DNA of 44,045 nt from an uncultured Bacteroidales bacterium (GCA_900316845.1 ONEG01000024.1:1-44045), one strand, 5' to 3'. Numbered from the stretch's first letter, positions 5,331 through 13,515 are shown. A program made the numbers and translations. Notes: generated by a model not told the origin, from the sequence alone.

Positions 5331-6260
5331 TTATATATTTCTCTGGATGTTTCTGCCGAGGGATTTGTCGTCCACAAACCAGCCGAACTCCTTGGTGAGA
5401 TAGGTGCAGAGTTCTTTGCGGTTGTGGTGTGAGCAATAGTCTTTGAAAGACTCGTCGTATCTCTTGCGTTCGTCGATATAAAGCCGTACGCCGTTGTAGT
5501 CGCCTTCGCGGGGGACAGGTGGCGTATAAGGTTTTTCTTTGGGCGATTCTTCACGGGTGGTGATGTCCGAATCAAATTCGGACGAAACAGACGAAGGCGA
5601 TGCCGGGTATTGGTTGATCGTTACCGGACCATTATAGATAGTGCCTTGATTATTATCTTGCTTATACTGCGTGCCGATAATTTGTGTATATTTTTCTTCC
5701 ATAGCAGTGATGGCGTTTTCGAGTGTTGCTATTTGTTGGGATTGTTGCGCGATGAGTTCGTCTTTCTCGCGGAGTTGGGTAGCGAGATCGGGGATGTCGA
5801 TGAGGAAATCCTCCTCGGCAAAGCGTTCTTCGGCGGATCGAAGGAAGCGTTCGTAGAGGGTCACTCCTTCTTCAAAATCCTCACTGCGCTCCTCGAGGAT
5901 GAGGTTTCGGCAGTTTCTTGCCCGGAAGCCGTCGGTGCGTTTGAGCATGGCAGCGAGGACGATGATAGTGAGGGCGGCGAGTTGTTGGTCCTTACCGACG
6001 GAACAATATGCCATCGTATCGTACTCCCATTGGTCTCCGGAGCATGAGGTCTGGAGCATATAGGCGGCGATGAAGTGCGCCGCGTTCATGACGCGTACCA
6101 CGGGGATGTCGATATTGCGGTTGTTGCTCCAGAAATGCATCTGCATAGCGTGTAGTCCGTCGATGAAAATATCATCGACGGGGAAATCGTAACAGAGTTC
6201 GGATTCGGAACACCTGTCGCGGTAGTAGTCGCTATGTGTCAGACGCGGGTGTGGACGCAT
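5331..6260 (-). CDS. Coiled-coil accessory protein of unknown function
   Basis: A 309-residue protein. Residues 1-150 form a probable helical domain containing a hydrophobic helix (LAALTIIVLAAML). Residues about 158-195 are a coiled coil (LREKDELIAQQSQQIATLEN). A low-complexity linker GTIYNGPVTINQ follows, of a kind often seen before effector or oligomerisation parts, then a Ser/Pro/Glu spacer. The C-terminal domain (about 250-309: DGVRLYIDERKRYDES-like, CTYLTKEFGWFVDDKSLGRN) resembles small C-terminal domains on Bacteroidota mobile-element proteins. It lies 10 bp after the RhuM gene and is probably the last gene of that operon. No enzymatic motif seen. Confidence 0.6.
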   Translation of the reverse strand: MRPHPRLTHSDYYRDRCSESELCYDFPVDDIFIDGLHAMQMHFWSNNRNIDIPVVRVMNAAHFIAAYMLQTSCSGDQWEYDTMAYCSVGKDQQLAALTIIVLAAMLKRTDGFRARNCRNLILEERSEDFEEGVTLYERFLRSAEERFAEEDFLIDIPDLATQLREKDELIAQQSQQIATLENAITAMEEKYTQIIGTQYKQDNNQGTIYNGPVTINQYPASPSSVSSEFDSDITTREESPKEKPYTPPVPREGDYNGVRLYIDERKRYDESFKDYCSHHNRKELCTYLTKEFGWFVDDKSLGRNIQRNI

Positions 6261-6270
6261 TTAAGGGGGG

Positions 6271-7122
6271 TTATTTGATTCGTCCTAATAATTCTTCAGC
6301 CGATATATCATTCATCTTAGTAAAAGCGAACCATGCTTTCCCAAGGTCTTTGAGAGATGCTCCTATATGATAGACAATATCATCAATGATCATAAATCGA
6401 TCATGAGAAAGGTTAAATGGCTCCACATCAATAGGTGCAAACTGCTTGTTGTGTTGTGCTATATCCAGCGATAATTGTCTGGTAAAATTTTTGGTGTAGA
6501 TGGTTGCTTTGACACCATCATTTCGCTTATCAAGCATAGTTAAAACCCGGTCGTCGATATAGTTGTCTATCAGCACAATTCGCGTTTTAGCTGAACGAAT
6601 GAGATCGGACACAAACGAATACGCCTCATAAATCTCTCCATCATAGAAAATTCCTTCTACCGGCGGCAAAGAGGTACGTACGAAAAAGTCAATCTTTTCC
6701 TCGTGAGTAGCTAAAATTGCTCGCTGTTCGTCCATTTGGTGTTCGATATTGGCGAGACGCTGATTGAATGCGTACCCGCGCAGGAGGTAGTCTTTGAGGA
6801 TGCGATTCGCCCATTGACGGAAACGAGTTGCATTCGTACTATTGACTCTATAACCTACGGATAAAATCATGTCCAGATTATATGCTTTAGCGGTATAGAG
6901 TTGCTTACCGTCATGCCCCATATATTCCAAAATGGAATACGTGCCCTCTTCTTCTAATTCACCTGATTTATAGATGTTTGCGATGTGTTTTGAAATCGCA
7001 GGCTGCTTAACACCAAATAAATCAGCTATTTGTTGCTGAGTAAGCCACACGGTTTCATCCTTCAAATGAACTTCTAATTTGATCGTTTCATTCGGCTGGT
7101 ATAAAACTATTTCGTCTTTCAT
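6271..7122 (-). CDS. RhuM family protein with C-terminal phospholipase-D-like domain
   Basis: A 283-residue protein. Residues 15-115 match RhuM/KilA-like DNA-binding proteins: VWLTQQQIADLFGVKQPAIS is a helix-turn-helix, followed by the family signature YNLDMILSVGYRVNS and ATRFRQWANRIL. Residues about 118-145 are helical. Residues 155-283 look like a single PLD-type domain (RIVLIDNYIDD, then HDRFMIIDD near 240), where the canonical HxK is changed to HDR, so nuclease activity is doubtful. It lies 12 bp downstream of the nuclease-like gene. It could be the operon regulator or an antitoxin-like partner; the HTH fits binding to the palindrome at 7948-7963. Confidence 0.8.
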   Translation of the reverse strand: MKDEIVLYQPNETIKLEVHLKDETVWLTQQQIADLFGVKQPAISKHIANIYKSGELEEEGTYSILEYMGHDGKQLYTAKAYNLDMILSVGYRVNSTNATRFRQWANRILKDYLLRGYAFNQRLANIEHQMDEQRAILATHEEKIDFFVRTSLPPVEGIFYDGEIYEAYSFVSDLIRSAKTRIVLIDNYIDDRVLTMLDKRNDGVKATIYTKNFTRQLSLDIAQHNKQFAPIDVEPFNLSHDRFMIIDDIVYHIGASLKDLGKAWFAFTKMNDISAEELLGRIK

Positions 7123-7134
7123 TGTTGATTCGAT

Positions 7135-7641
7135 TTAATAGCCAATTAATAAAACCCCTTTAAGTGGAAGGTGAAGTCTGTTAGAAATGTATAGCGTTTC
7201 TAAGAAACTATATACTCTGTCGAAATCATAATGGGTGCGATACACATTGCGCACAGCAAGTACTAAATATTCCACATCAAACATCATACAAGCTTCGAAA
7301 AGATCTTTAAGAAATTGATTGTTTTCTGTAGCACGTCCGGCCTCGACCTCGACAACGATGCGACCATCAGCACTTAACGCATCGGCATAGAAAGACTTAT
7401 CAATCTTGTTATCCTGACCAAAAAGTACCGGCACGTCTATTTTCTCATTGACACCTTTCCCCGTTTCTACAATGTATTGCAACTTCTCCAAATGTGGACG
7501 TACAATTTGGAGGACTTCATTGGATTTAAGTTCACTTGTTTCGGAATCAATTTGGGTTTCAATAGCCTTGAAACTATTGATAATATCTTGAATTTCCTGT
7601 GTCACGCCTCGCGAACGAGGAAAAAATTGGTACTTAATCAT
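7135..7641 (-). CDS. PD-(D/E)XK-like nuclease (restriction-endonuclease fold, putative)
   Basis: A 168-residue protein. The N-terminal 60 residues are helical (VTQEIQDIINSFKAI). From residue 64 there is a GKGVNEKIDVPVLFG segment, then FYADALSADGRIVVEVEAGR with Asp and an E-V-E pair spaced as in restriction-endonuclease active sites. FLKDLFEACMM, VEYLVLAVRNVYR and LPLKGVLLIGY follow as core helices and strands. This suggests a small DNA-cleaving enzyme. Its start overlaps the stop of the 86-residue gene by 8 nt, and the RhuM gene follows 12 bp later, so the three are translationally linked. Family not identified with certainty. Confidence 0.6.
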   Translation of the reverse strand: MIKYQFFPRSRGVTQEIQDIINSFKAIETQIDSETSELKSNEVLQIVRPHLEKLQYIVETGKGVNEKIDVPVLFGQDNKIDKSFYADALSADGRIVVEVEAGRATENNQFLKDLFEACMMFDVEYLVLAVRNVYRTHYDFDRVYSFLETLYISNRLHLPLKGVLLIGY

Positions 7642-7894
7642 AAATTTCTGCTAATATATCTTTTGAAGAACGTTCTAAATCTTTCGCTGTTTGCACGAAA
7701 TAGGTTATTTTTTCATCAATCCATTCTGCATCTTTAGACTTATAGCCCCCTTTATCATTATCAAATAGTTGCTCACTCAAATCCTCTGTGCTTATTATAT
7801 GGTCTATGCCAGTTTGCGGCTCACGAATAACCACAAAGGGAAAAGCCATACCATTAAAATGGATTAGTTGTTGTTGATAATCAAATGTTTCCAT
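7634..7894 (-). CDS. Small hypothetical protein, first gene of the RhuM/nuclease operon
   Basis: An 86-residue acidic protein (METFDYQQQLIHFNGMAFPF). The N-terminal part looks like beta strands (FPFVVIREPQTGIDHIIS). The C-terminal half looks helical (WIDEKITYFVQTAKDLERSS). No signal peptide and no metal motif. It overlaps the nuclease gene by 8 nt. Its position first in an operon, small size and acidity would suit an immunity or specificity partner of the nuclease, which is inference. No family recognised. Confidence 0.6.
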   Translation of the reverse strand: METFDYQQQLIHFNGMAFPFVVIREPQTGIDHIISTEDLSEQLFDNDKGGYKSKDAEWIDEKITYFVQTAKDLERSSKDILAEIYD

Positions 7895-7920
7895 TATGTT
7901 GCGTTATAGCGGGTTGTCGA

Positions 7921-7934
7921 TGTACTCTTGTACA
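7921..7934 (-). other. Small hairpin in the 5' leader of the accessory operon
   Basis: TGTAC-TCTT-GTACA is a perfect 5-bp stem with a 4-nt loop. It lies 27 nt before the first ATG and downstream of the operator-like palindrome. Confidence 0.4.
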
Positions 7935-7947
7935 GCGTCGTAGGGTT

Positions 7948-7963
7948 AAAGGTTGAAACCTTT
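7948..7963 (-). promoter_or_regulatory. 16-bp palindrome at the transcription start (putative operator)
   Basis: AAAGGTT-GA-AACCTTT is a perfect 7+2+7 dyad beginning about 8 bp after the -7 box, so it covers the expected start point. A repressor bound here would block initiation. The RhuM protein of the same operon carries an HTH and is the natural candidate. Confidence 0.6.
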
Positions 7964-7970
7964 GCGGGTG

Positions 7971-8001
7971 CAAAGGTACAACAAAAAAACGAGATACGCA
8001 A
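7971..8001 (-). promoter_or_regulatory. Strong promoter of the RhuM/nuclease operon
   Basis: TTG (8001-7999), 20-bp spacer, TACCTTTG (7978-7971). A 38-bp stretch around it (7965-8002) is identical, in opposite orientation, to the promoter of the repeat-rich surface protein (37935-37972). Confidence 0.85.
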
Positions 8002-8019
8002 GAAAAAAAGAAAAAAAAA

Positions 8020-8307
8020 TCACAGGGGGGCACGCGGTAAATAGCACGGAGGTTCGCGCAAAGATGCGCGAAAAATGCACAGAGAAAGGCCGGCATTCAA
8101 TGCCGGGGAACATAAGAAAGAATCCCGCATACAATGCGGGGCTTCGCGTTCGGCAAATAGATCGCAAGAACGATACCGCTCCGCTAAATCGTAAGTGCGA
8201 CTATTGCCTCCGCTCTCCCCACCGGATGTAAAACATCCGTCGGGGACCCCAGGAGGACGAACAAGAAGGACGCGAGGGCAAAAGAAAAACACAAAAGTTT
8301 CCAAAAA
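8020..8307. other. Gene-free stretch of hairpins and repeat between accessory operon and ychF
   Basis: No coding sequence is supported. It holds CCGGCATT-CA-AATGCCGG-like and CCCGCAT-ACA-ATGCGGG hairpins (about 8091-8107 and 8124-8140), then repeat copy B, then the ychF promoter. A 94-residue minus-strand frame across it only translates the repeat. Confidence 0.6.
8144..8250. repeat. Dispersed hairpin repeat, copy B
   Basis: Gap-free match to 613-719 (107 bp). It has the stem CCGGATG-taaaa-CATCCG with flanking CCCC and GGGG runs. It lies about 58 bp upstream of the ychF promoter, between the accessory region and the core block. Confidence 0.85.
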
Positions 8308-8339
8308 TTTGCATATCTCGAAAAAAAGCAGTATCTTTG
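8308..8339 (+). promoter_or_regulatory. Promoter of ychF
   Basis: TTTG (8308-8311), 20-bp spacer, TATCTTTG (8332-8339). The leader that follows contains AAATCATAA-type short repeats up to the ATG at 8384. Confidence 0.85.
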
Positions 8340-8383
8340 CACGCTAATTTGTTAAATCATAAATTTGAAATCATAAATCATAC

Positions 8384-9490
8384 ATGTCTTTACAATGTGG
8401 AATAGTGGGTCTGCCGAACGTGGGCAAGAGTACCCTTTTTAACTGTCTGAGTAATGCAAAGGCGCAGAGCGCCAATTTTCCTTTCTGTACGATTGAGCCG
8501 AATGTAGGTGTGATCACGGTGCCGGACGAGCGGTTGATCAAGCTCGGCGAGATATGTCACCCCGAGCGCGGCGTGATCCCCACGACCGTGGAGATAGTCG
8601 ATATAGCGGGTCTGGTGAAGGGCGCGAGCAAAGGTGAAGGATTAGGCAATAAGTTCCTGGCGAACATCCGCGAGACGGACGCCATCATCCATGTACTGCG
8701 TTGTTTCGACGACGAGAACGTGGTGCATGTCGATGGGACGGTGAACCCCGTGCGCGACAAAGAGATCATCGACGCGGAGTTGCAGCTGAAGGACCTGGAG
8801 ACGGTGGAGAGCCGTATCCAGAAATGCGAGAAAGCCGCCAAAGCCGGAGGGGATAAGTTCGCGAAGTTGCAGTTAGAGGTGCTGGTTAAGTACCGCGAGG
8901 CGCTAAGTCAAGGCAAGAACGCCCGGACGGTGGAGCTGGAGAACAAAGAGCAGGAGGCGGCAGCGAAAGACCTCTTCCTGCTGACGAACAAACCCGTGAT
9001 GTACGTCTGCAACGTCGATGAGGGTTCCGCCGTCACCGGCAACGCGTACGTGGAGCAGGTCCGTGAGGCGGTCAAAGACGAAGACGCGCAAGTGCTTGTT
9101 CTCGCCGCGAAGATAGAGAGCGAGATAGCGGAGTTAGAGAGTTACGAGGAGCGGCAGATGTTCCTCGAGGAGATCGGTCTGGAGGAGAGCGGAGTGAACC
9201 GTTTGATCAAGGCTGCTTACGCGCTACTCAAACTGCGTACGTTCCTCACTGCGGGTTCGGACGAGGTACGCGCGTGGACGTTCCGCGAGGGCATGAAAGC
9301 GCCGCAATGCGCCGGGGTCATCCACACGGATTTTGAGCGCGGGTTCATCCGTGCGGAGGTGATCAAATACGAGGACTTCGTGGCGCTCGGCGGCGAGGCG
9401 CAATGCCGCGCAGCCGGCAAACTTGGCATCGAAGGCAAGGACTACCTCGTGCAAGACGGAGACATAATGCATTTTTTGTTTAATGTATGA
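8384..9490 (+). CDS. ychF: Redox-regulated ATPase YchF (Obg/HflX-type P-loop protein)
   Basis: A 368-residue protein of normal length for the family. Residues 5-17 hold the P-loop ([14 protein letters not shown]). [17 protein letters not shown] follows as switch/G3, then the YchF-type NVDE in place of NKxD, a central coiled coil (about 130-170) and the C-terminal TGS domain (residues 275-368: [43 protein letters not shown]). YchF binds ATP in preference to GTP and associates with ribosomes. It has its own promoter and marks the start of the core block. Confidence 0.97.
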   Translation: MSLQCGIVGLPNVGKSTLFNCLSNAKAQSANFPFCTIEPNVGVITVPDERLIKLGEICHPERGVIPTTVEIVDIAGLVKGASKGEGLGNKFLANIRETDAIIHVLRCFDDENVVHVDGTVNPVRDKEIIDAELQLKDLETVESRIQKCEKAAKAGGDKFAKLQLEVLVKYREALSQGKNARTVELENKEQEAAAKDLFLLTNKPVMYVCNVDEGSAVTGNAYVEQVREAVKDEDAQVLVLAAKIESEIAELESYEERQMFLEEIGLEESGVNRLIKAAYALLKLRTFLTAGSDEVRAWTFREGMKAPQCAGVIHTDFERGFIRAEVIKYEDFVALGGEAQCRAAGKLGIEGKDYLVQDGDIMHFLFNV

Positions 9491-9500
9491 TAGAGATGTA

Positions 9501-9826
9501 AATCGAAAATGCGCAGTCATTTTGGCCTACGCGGCCTGAGCGTAAACGACTACTAACCCGCGCTCACAAGCGAGCTTGCAGCGCGTCTTACTACTCCTTA
9601 AATACGGGCTTGCAGCCCTCACAAAAATAAAGAAAATATAATAACACCCGCATGGATTTTTGGAATTTTTGTAAGCGTTAGCGCATTTTTGTAAGGCGGT
9701 AGGGCGGCACTATCGAGTGCCGGACGGAGGCTAAACGGACAAAGGCGGGCGTTGGGCTTGCACAAAAGAACGAATTTGGGCGATTAGACTAAGGCGCATC
9801 AAGCGCCGACCGCCGCATTTTCGATT
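9501..9826. mobile_element. MITE-like element with 13-bp terminal inverted repeats
   Basis: AATCGAAAATGCG at 9501-9513 is matched exactly inverted at 9814-9826. The 326 bp between are non-coding and full of small dyads (GGCCTACGCGGCC, GAGCTTGCAGC, TAAGCGTTAGCG). The element fills most of the space between ychF and the antiporter. No convincing target-site duplication is visible, so mobility is inferred from structure alone. Confidence 0.55.
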
Positions 9827-9844
9827 AAAATAATAGATTCAAAT

Positions 9845-10849
9845 ATGGATATGATAGAGTCATTATTAGCTTACGGATGGTGGGTGGCGGCGATATGTAT
9901 CGTCGCGGGATTTGTGGCGCTGGTGAAAGGCGCAGACTGGTTAGTGGATGGTGCGAGTGCGATTGCCAAACGGTCCGGTATCAGCGATCTCGTGATCGGT
10001 CTGACGGTGGTGGCTTTCGGTACGAGTATGCCGGAGTTTGTAGTGAACATGGTCTCCGTAGCGGAAGGCAGTACGGATCTGGCGATCACGAATATCGTAG
10101 GTTCGAACATCATCAACACGTTTGTCATCCTCGGTCTGACGGCGTTGGTTTATCCGATCGTGTCGCAGAAACGCAGCCGGGACTTTGATATCCCGATGTC
10201 CATCATCGCCGGGGTGTTGGTACTGATCCTCGTGGCTGTACAACTGCCTTTCGGCGAAGCCGGTAAGGGTATCGGTCACCTCGGCGGCGGAGTATTGTTA
10301 GCGTTCTTCTGCTACTTCCTTTATAACACGTTCCGTCACGCCAAAGACCACCCGGAGGAAGGACCAAGTGACGAAGTACCCAGTACAAAGGAGATTCCTG
10401 TCCGGCGTGCCGTCGCGCTGATTCTCGGCGGATTGGCAGGACTGGTGGTCGGCGGAGAGCTGATTGTCAAGAGCGCCGTCGATCTGGCGACACGCATGGG
10501 TGTGAGCGAAGCGATCATCGGTCTGACGATCGTGGCTTTAGGAACGTCCCTGCCGGAGCTGGCGACCTCCGTCATCGCGGCGGCAAAGCATAACTCCGAC
10601 ATAGCGATAGGCAATGTCTTCGGCTCGAACATCTTCAACGTCTTCTTCGTCCTCGGTACGAGTGCGGCGATACGTCCCCTGCCGGCATACGAAGGGATCG
10701 AGTTAGACGCCTGCATGGCGGCGATGGGAAGCATCATCGTCTGGCTTGCCGTGAAGACCAACAAGGCGCGGAAGGTACAACGATGGGCAGGCGCGTTGCT
10801 GCTGATTGTATATGGCGCGTATTTAGCCTATCGGCTGTGGACGGTGTAA
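9845..10849 (+). CDS. Calcium/sodium antiporter (CaCA family, YrbG-like)
   Basis: A 334-residue inner-membrane protein with about ten hydrophobic segments arranged as two inverted halves. Each half carries an alpha-repeat signature: VVAFGTSMPEFVVN (about 55-70) and IVALGTSLPELATS (about 228-243), with the acidic residues that bind Ca2+, followed by NIVGSNIINTFVILG and NVFGSNIFNVFFVLG. A cytoplasmic loop with Pro/Glu/Lys-rich sequence joins the halves (about 162-180). The family exchanges Na+ for Ca2+. No promoter was recognised directly upstream; the MITE-like element ends 18 bp before the start. Length is normal. Confidence 0.95.
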   Translation: MDMIESLLAYGWWVAAICIVAGFVALVKGADWLVDGASAIAKRSGISDLVIGLTVVAFGTSMPEFVVNMVSVAEGSTDLAITNIVGSNIINTFVILGLTALVYPIVSQKRSRDFDIPMSIIAGVLVLILVAVQLPFGEAGKGIGHLGGGVLLAFFCYFLYNTFRHAKDHPEEGPSDEVPSTKEIPVRRAVALILGGLAGLVVGGELIVKSAVDLATRMGVSEAIIGLTIVALGTSLPELATSVIAAAKHNSDIAIGNVFGSNIFNVFFVLGTSAAIRPLPAYEGIELDACMAAMGSIIVWLAVKTNKARKVQRWAGALLLIVYGAYLAYRLWTV

Positions 10850-10881
10850 GGATTAGGGATTAGAGGTTAAAATTTAATGAT

Positions 10882-12567
10882 ATGAAAACAAAAATCTTAC
10901 TTGCTTTATGCGCGGTAGTCAGTATGAGCGCGCATGGTGTACCCCGTAGTGAGAAAGAGGCGCTTCAAGAAGCCGTTTCCTTCTTCCGTAACAACCCTTC
11001 CGTTCGCCGCGCTGCCGCCGGTACGGGAACTGCGATGGAGTATGCTTACTCTGCCGTTCAGGCGAACGGCGAAGTGGCCTTCTATGTCTTTAACCGCGGG
11101 GAGAGCGAAGGTTTTGTGATGGTCTCTGCAGAGAGCAACACGCCGACGATCATCGGCTACTCGACGACCGGCCGTTTCGATCCGGCAGACCTGCCGACGG
11201 GACTACAGGCATGGATGGAGAGTTATAAAGAGGATATCGCACGCGCGTCAGAGAGCGCCCACGCGTACAGGGGTGAGGAGGGCGGATACACGCCGGTAGC
11301 ACCGCTGTGCACGACGCAGTGGGGACAAGGAACGCCGTATAACAACCTCTGCCCATACTACAACGGCAAGAGATGCGTGACCGGCTGCGTAGCGACCGCT
11401 GCATCGCAGATCATGAAGCACTATAACTATCCCGTTCATGGTATCGGTTCCAACAACTATAAATGGGCGAACGCCAACGGTGACTCCGTGGTGATCTCTG
11501 CGGATTTCGGGTCAACGACCTACGACTGGGCGAACATGATCGATGTCTATGACGCGAACGCTACGGAGACGCAGACGAATGCCGTTGCTACGCTGATGTC
11601 GCATTGCGGTATCGCGAGCGAGATGGACTACGGCGAATCGAGCAGTAGTGCCGGCTCCGACGACATGATGCAAGCCCTCATCGAGCGTTTCGGTTACGAC
11701 AAGGGCATTCGGAACTTATACAAAGACTACATGGGTGCCAGCATGCTGATGAGCGCCATCGCGAAAGACCTGCAGCAAGGGAGAGTGGTTTATTTCAGCG
11801 CCAAGACGATTGAGAACGGCGGTCACGCCTTCGTCTGCGACGGCATCGACAGCGACGGCTTGCTGCATATCAACTGGGGATGGAAAGGTAAGAACGACGG
11901 ATATTTCCAACTCTCGCTTTTCAATCCCAAAGACCAGGGCACAGGCGGTTCGGCGAGCAACAAAGCTTATACGGAGAAGATCCATGCCTTTACGAACATC
12001 CAACCTGATGCGGACGGTCAGTACGTCCTCTCGCTCACGTGCGAAAACATCCGCCCGGGGCAACAAGCCTACCACCGCGATTCAGCTGTCGTTATCTATA
12101 TCGACACCCTGCACAACCAGAGTTTCAAGCCGTGGGAAGGCAACCTGGCGATGAGGGTATATAAAGACCAGCAACCCTATAAGAGCGGGCGAATTAGTAC
12201 GGCCGCTAATCCGCTGAAGGTCGGATATTACCGCCGTCTGCTGAGCTATAAAGCCTCCTTTGCTGACCGTGAGAAATATCCCGAAGGCGAATATACGATT
12301 CTGTTGGGCGTATGGGACGTGGCTGACGAGAATACTTTTGTACACATCTACCGCAAATGGGTAGGCCAATGGAGATGTAATATGACCATCACTTCGGACT
12401 CCATCTACTTCACGCCTCCGACTATTCCTGCACCCGGAGAAGAACAAGGCATCGACGCACCGATCGTCAAACCGGCTGATCCTGCGGCGCAGAAGTATCT
12501 CCGTGACGGGCAGTTGTTTATCCTGAGGGGGAAAGATCTATACGATTCCAAGGGGCAAAGGTTATAA
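10882..12567 (+). CDS. C10 family cysteine peptidase (streptopain-like), secreted
   Basis: A 561-residue protein. It has a signal peptide (MKTKILLALCAVVSMSAHG), then a Spi-type propeptide (about 20-125) and a C10 catalytic domain (about 140-375). Cys169 is in CVTGCVATAASQIMKHYNYP, His315 in GGHAFVCDG and Trp332 in HINWGWKG, so the catalytic residues are present. A beta-rich region (about 375-515) follows. The last 22 residues (LRDGQLFILRGKDLYDSKGQ, then RL) match a tail common on Bacteroidales secreted proteins, probably a sorting or anchoring signal. C10 enzymes degrade host or dietary proteins. It follows the antiporter by 32 bp and ends at a bidirectional terminator. Confidence 0.93.
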   Translation: MKTKILLALCAVVSMSAHGVPRSEKEALQEAVSFFRNNPSVRRAAAGTGTAMEYAYSAVQANGEVAFYVFNRGESEGFVMVSAESNTPTIIGYSTTGRFDPADLPTGLQAWMESYKEDIARASESAHAYRGEEGGYTPVAPLCTTQWGQGTPYNNLCPYYNGKRCVTGCVATAASQIMKHYNYPVHGIGSNNYKWANANGDSVVISADFGSTTYDWANMIDVYDANATETQTNAVATLMSHCGIASEMDYGESSSSAGSDDMMQALIERFGYDKGIRNLYKDYMGASMLMSAIAKDLQQGRVVYFSAKTIENGGHAFVCDGIDSDGLLHINWGWKGKNDGYFQLSLFNPKDQGTGGSASNKAYTEKIHAFTNIQPDADGQYVLSLTCENIRPGQQAYHRDSAVVIYIDTLHNQSFKPWEGNLAMRVYKDQQPYKSGRISTAANPLKVGYYRRLLSYKASFADREKYPEGEYTILLGVWDVADENTFVHIYRKWVGQWRCNMTITSDSIYFTPPTIPAPGEEQGIDAPIVKPADPAAQKYLRDGQLFILRGKDLYDSKGQRL

Positions 12568-12570
12568 AAA

Positions 12571-12636
12571 CAAAGAAGGATGTCTCCCGACATCCCAATC
12601 TTTTTACTTAACCTTAAATCTAATACCATGAAAAAC
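12571..12636 (-). ncRNA. Candidate small RNA between C10 peptidase and trmD
   Basis: A full-consensus promoter (12643-12674) fires toward the terminator hairpin at 12595-12578, predicting a transcript of about 65 nt. It carries no convincing reading frame. It lies antisense to the peptidase 3' untranslated region, just past the stop codon, and could act on that messenger or in trans. Purely predicted; the promoter could also be a relic. Confidence 0.35.
12578..12595. terminator. Bidirectional terminator between C10 peptidase and trmD
   Basis: GGATGTC-TCCC-GACATCC is followed on the plus strand by CAATCTTTTT and on the minus strand by TTCTTTGTTTTT. It can end both the peptidase transcript and transcripts arriving from trmD. 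Confidence 0.75.
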
Positions 12637-12642
12637 ACGGTG

Positions 12643-12674
12643 CAAAAGTACTGCTTTTTTGCGATATGACCAAA
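12643..12674 (-). promoter_or_regulatory. Orphan promoter downstream of trmD
   Basis: TTTG (12674-12671), 20-bp spacer, TACTTTTG (12650-12643) on the minus strand. No gene follows before the terminator hairpin; see the candidate small RNA. Confidence 0.65.
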
Positions 12675-12756
12675 TATTTTTGCAAAAAAATGTTATAAAA
12701 CATAAAATTGCAATATCCAGTTTACAAAAACCGTGCTTCTCGCGATATACATCATT

Positions 12757-13437
12757 TTACTGCTCATCCAATAAGTCCGGTCTGCGCTCGCGTGTGTGGG
12801 CGACGGACTGCTCGTATTGCCATTCCTCAATCTTCGCCTGATACCCCGAGAGAAGGATCTCCGGCACTTTCCATCCCTTATAGTCCGCCGGGCGGGTATA
12901 GACGCCTGCTTCGAGCAAGCCGTCCTGGAAGGAGTCATTGAGGGCAGACTCGACATCGCCGAGCGCTCCGGGCAGAAGACGCACGATAGCGTCCGTCATC
13001 ATCGCCGCCGGCATCTCTCCGCCGGTGAGAACAAAATCTCCGATACTATACTCCTTGGTAATCAGATGGTCGCGCACGCGCTGGTCCACGCCCTTATAAT
13101 GGCCGCAGAGGATGATGAGGTTTTGTTTGAGCGAGAGCGCGTTAGCTGCTTTCTGGTCAAAACGCTCGCCGTCCGGGGCGGTGAAGATGATCTCGTCGTA
13201 GTCCCGCTCGGATTTCAGATGGGAGATGAGGCGGTCGATAGGCTCGATCTGCAGGACCATGCCGGCACCGAAGCCAAAAGCATAATCGTCCACCTTGCGG
13301 TGCTTGTCGAGGGTCCAGTCACGTAAGTTATGCACGTAGATCTCGCAAAGGCCTTTGTCCTTCGCGCGTTGGATGATAGAGTGATTGAGCGGCGAGTCCA
13401 ATAACTCCGGGCAACAAGTGATGATATCGATACGCAT
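12757..13437 (-). CDS. trmD: tRNA (guanine-N1-)-methyltransferase TrmD
   Basis: A 226-residue SPOUT-class methyltransferase that makes m1G37 in tRNAs with G36, preventing frameshifts. Family motifs: [20 protein letters not shown] at the N-terminus, [12 protein letters not shown] (about 55-66), [15 protein letters not shown] and [15 protein letters not shown] from the trefoil-knot SAM site, then EIGD-like substrate residues (here YSIGD) and the C-terminal helical domain. Full length. It is the last gene of the long minus-strand run starting at acpP; yidD lies 75 bp upstream, separated by a hairpin repeat (13457-13515). Confidence 0.97.
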   Translation of the reverse strand: MRIDIITCCPELLDSPLNHSIIQRAKDKGLCEIYVHNLRDWTLDKHRKVDDYAFGFGAGMVLQIEPIDRLISHLKSERDYDEIIFTAPDGERFDQKAANALSLKQNLIILCGHYKGVDQRVRDHLITKEYSIGDFVLTGGEMPAAMMTDAIVRLLPGALGDVESALNDSFQDGLLEAGVYTRPADYKGWKVPEILLSGYQAKIEEWQYEQSVAHTRERRPDLLDEQ

Positions 13438-13456
13438 AGCGGTTTTTCTCCGAAAA

Positions 13457-13515
13457 ACGTTAAATAGTTAAAAAGTTAAAATGGTTTTGTTTGACAACAA
13501 AACGTTAAGCTATTA
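13457..13515. repeat. Dispersed hairpin repeat between yidD and trmD
   Basis: The pattern ACGTTAAATAGTTA...AAATGGTTTTG-loop-AAAACGTTAAGCTATTA recurs at 43031-43080. The hairpin stem differs between copies in a paired way (GTTTTGTTG/CAACAAAAC here, GTTTTGC/GCAAAAC there), so pairing is kept. Its edge overlaps the yidD stop codon. Confidence 0.65.

Noticed and set aside
8020..8304. 94-residue minus-strand frame between accessory operon and ychF
   Set aside because: Its sequence is only the translated dispersed repeat (same peptide as the insert in the DUF5675 gene) joined to hairpins; no start signal or family.
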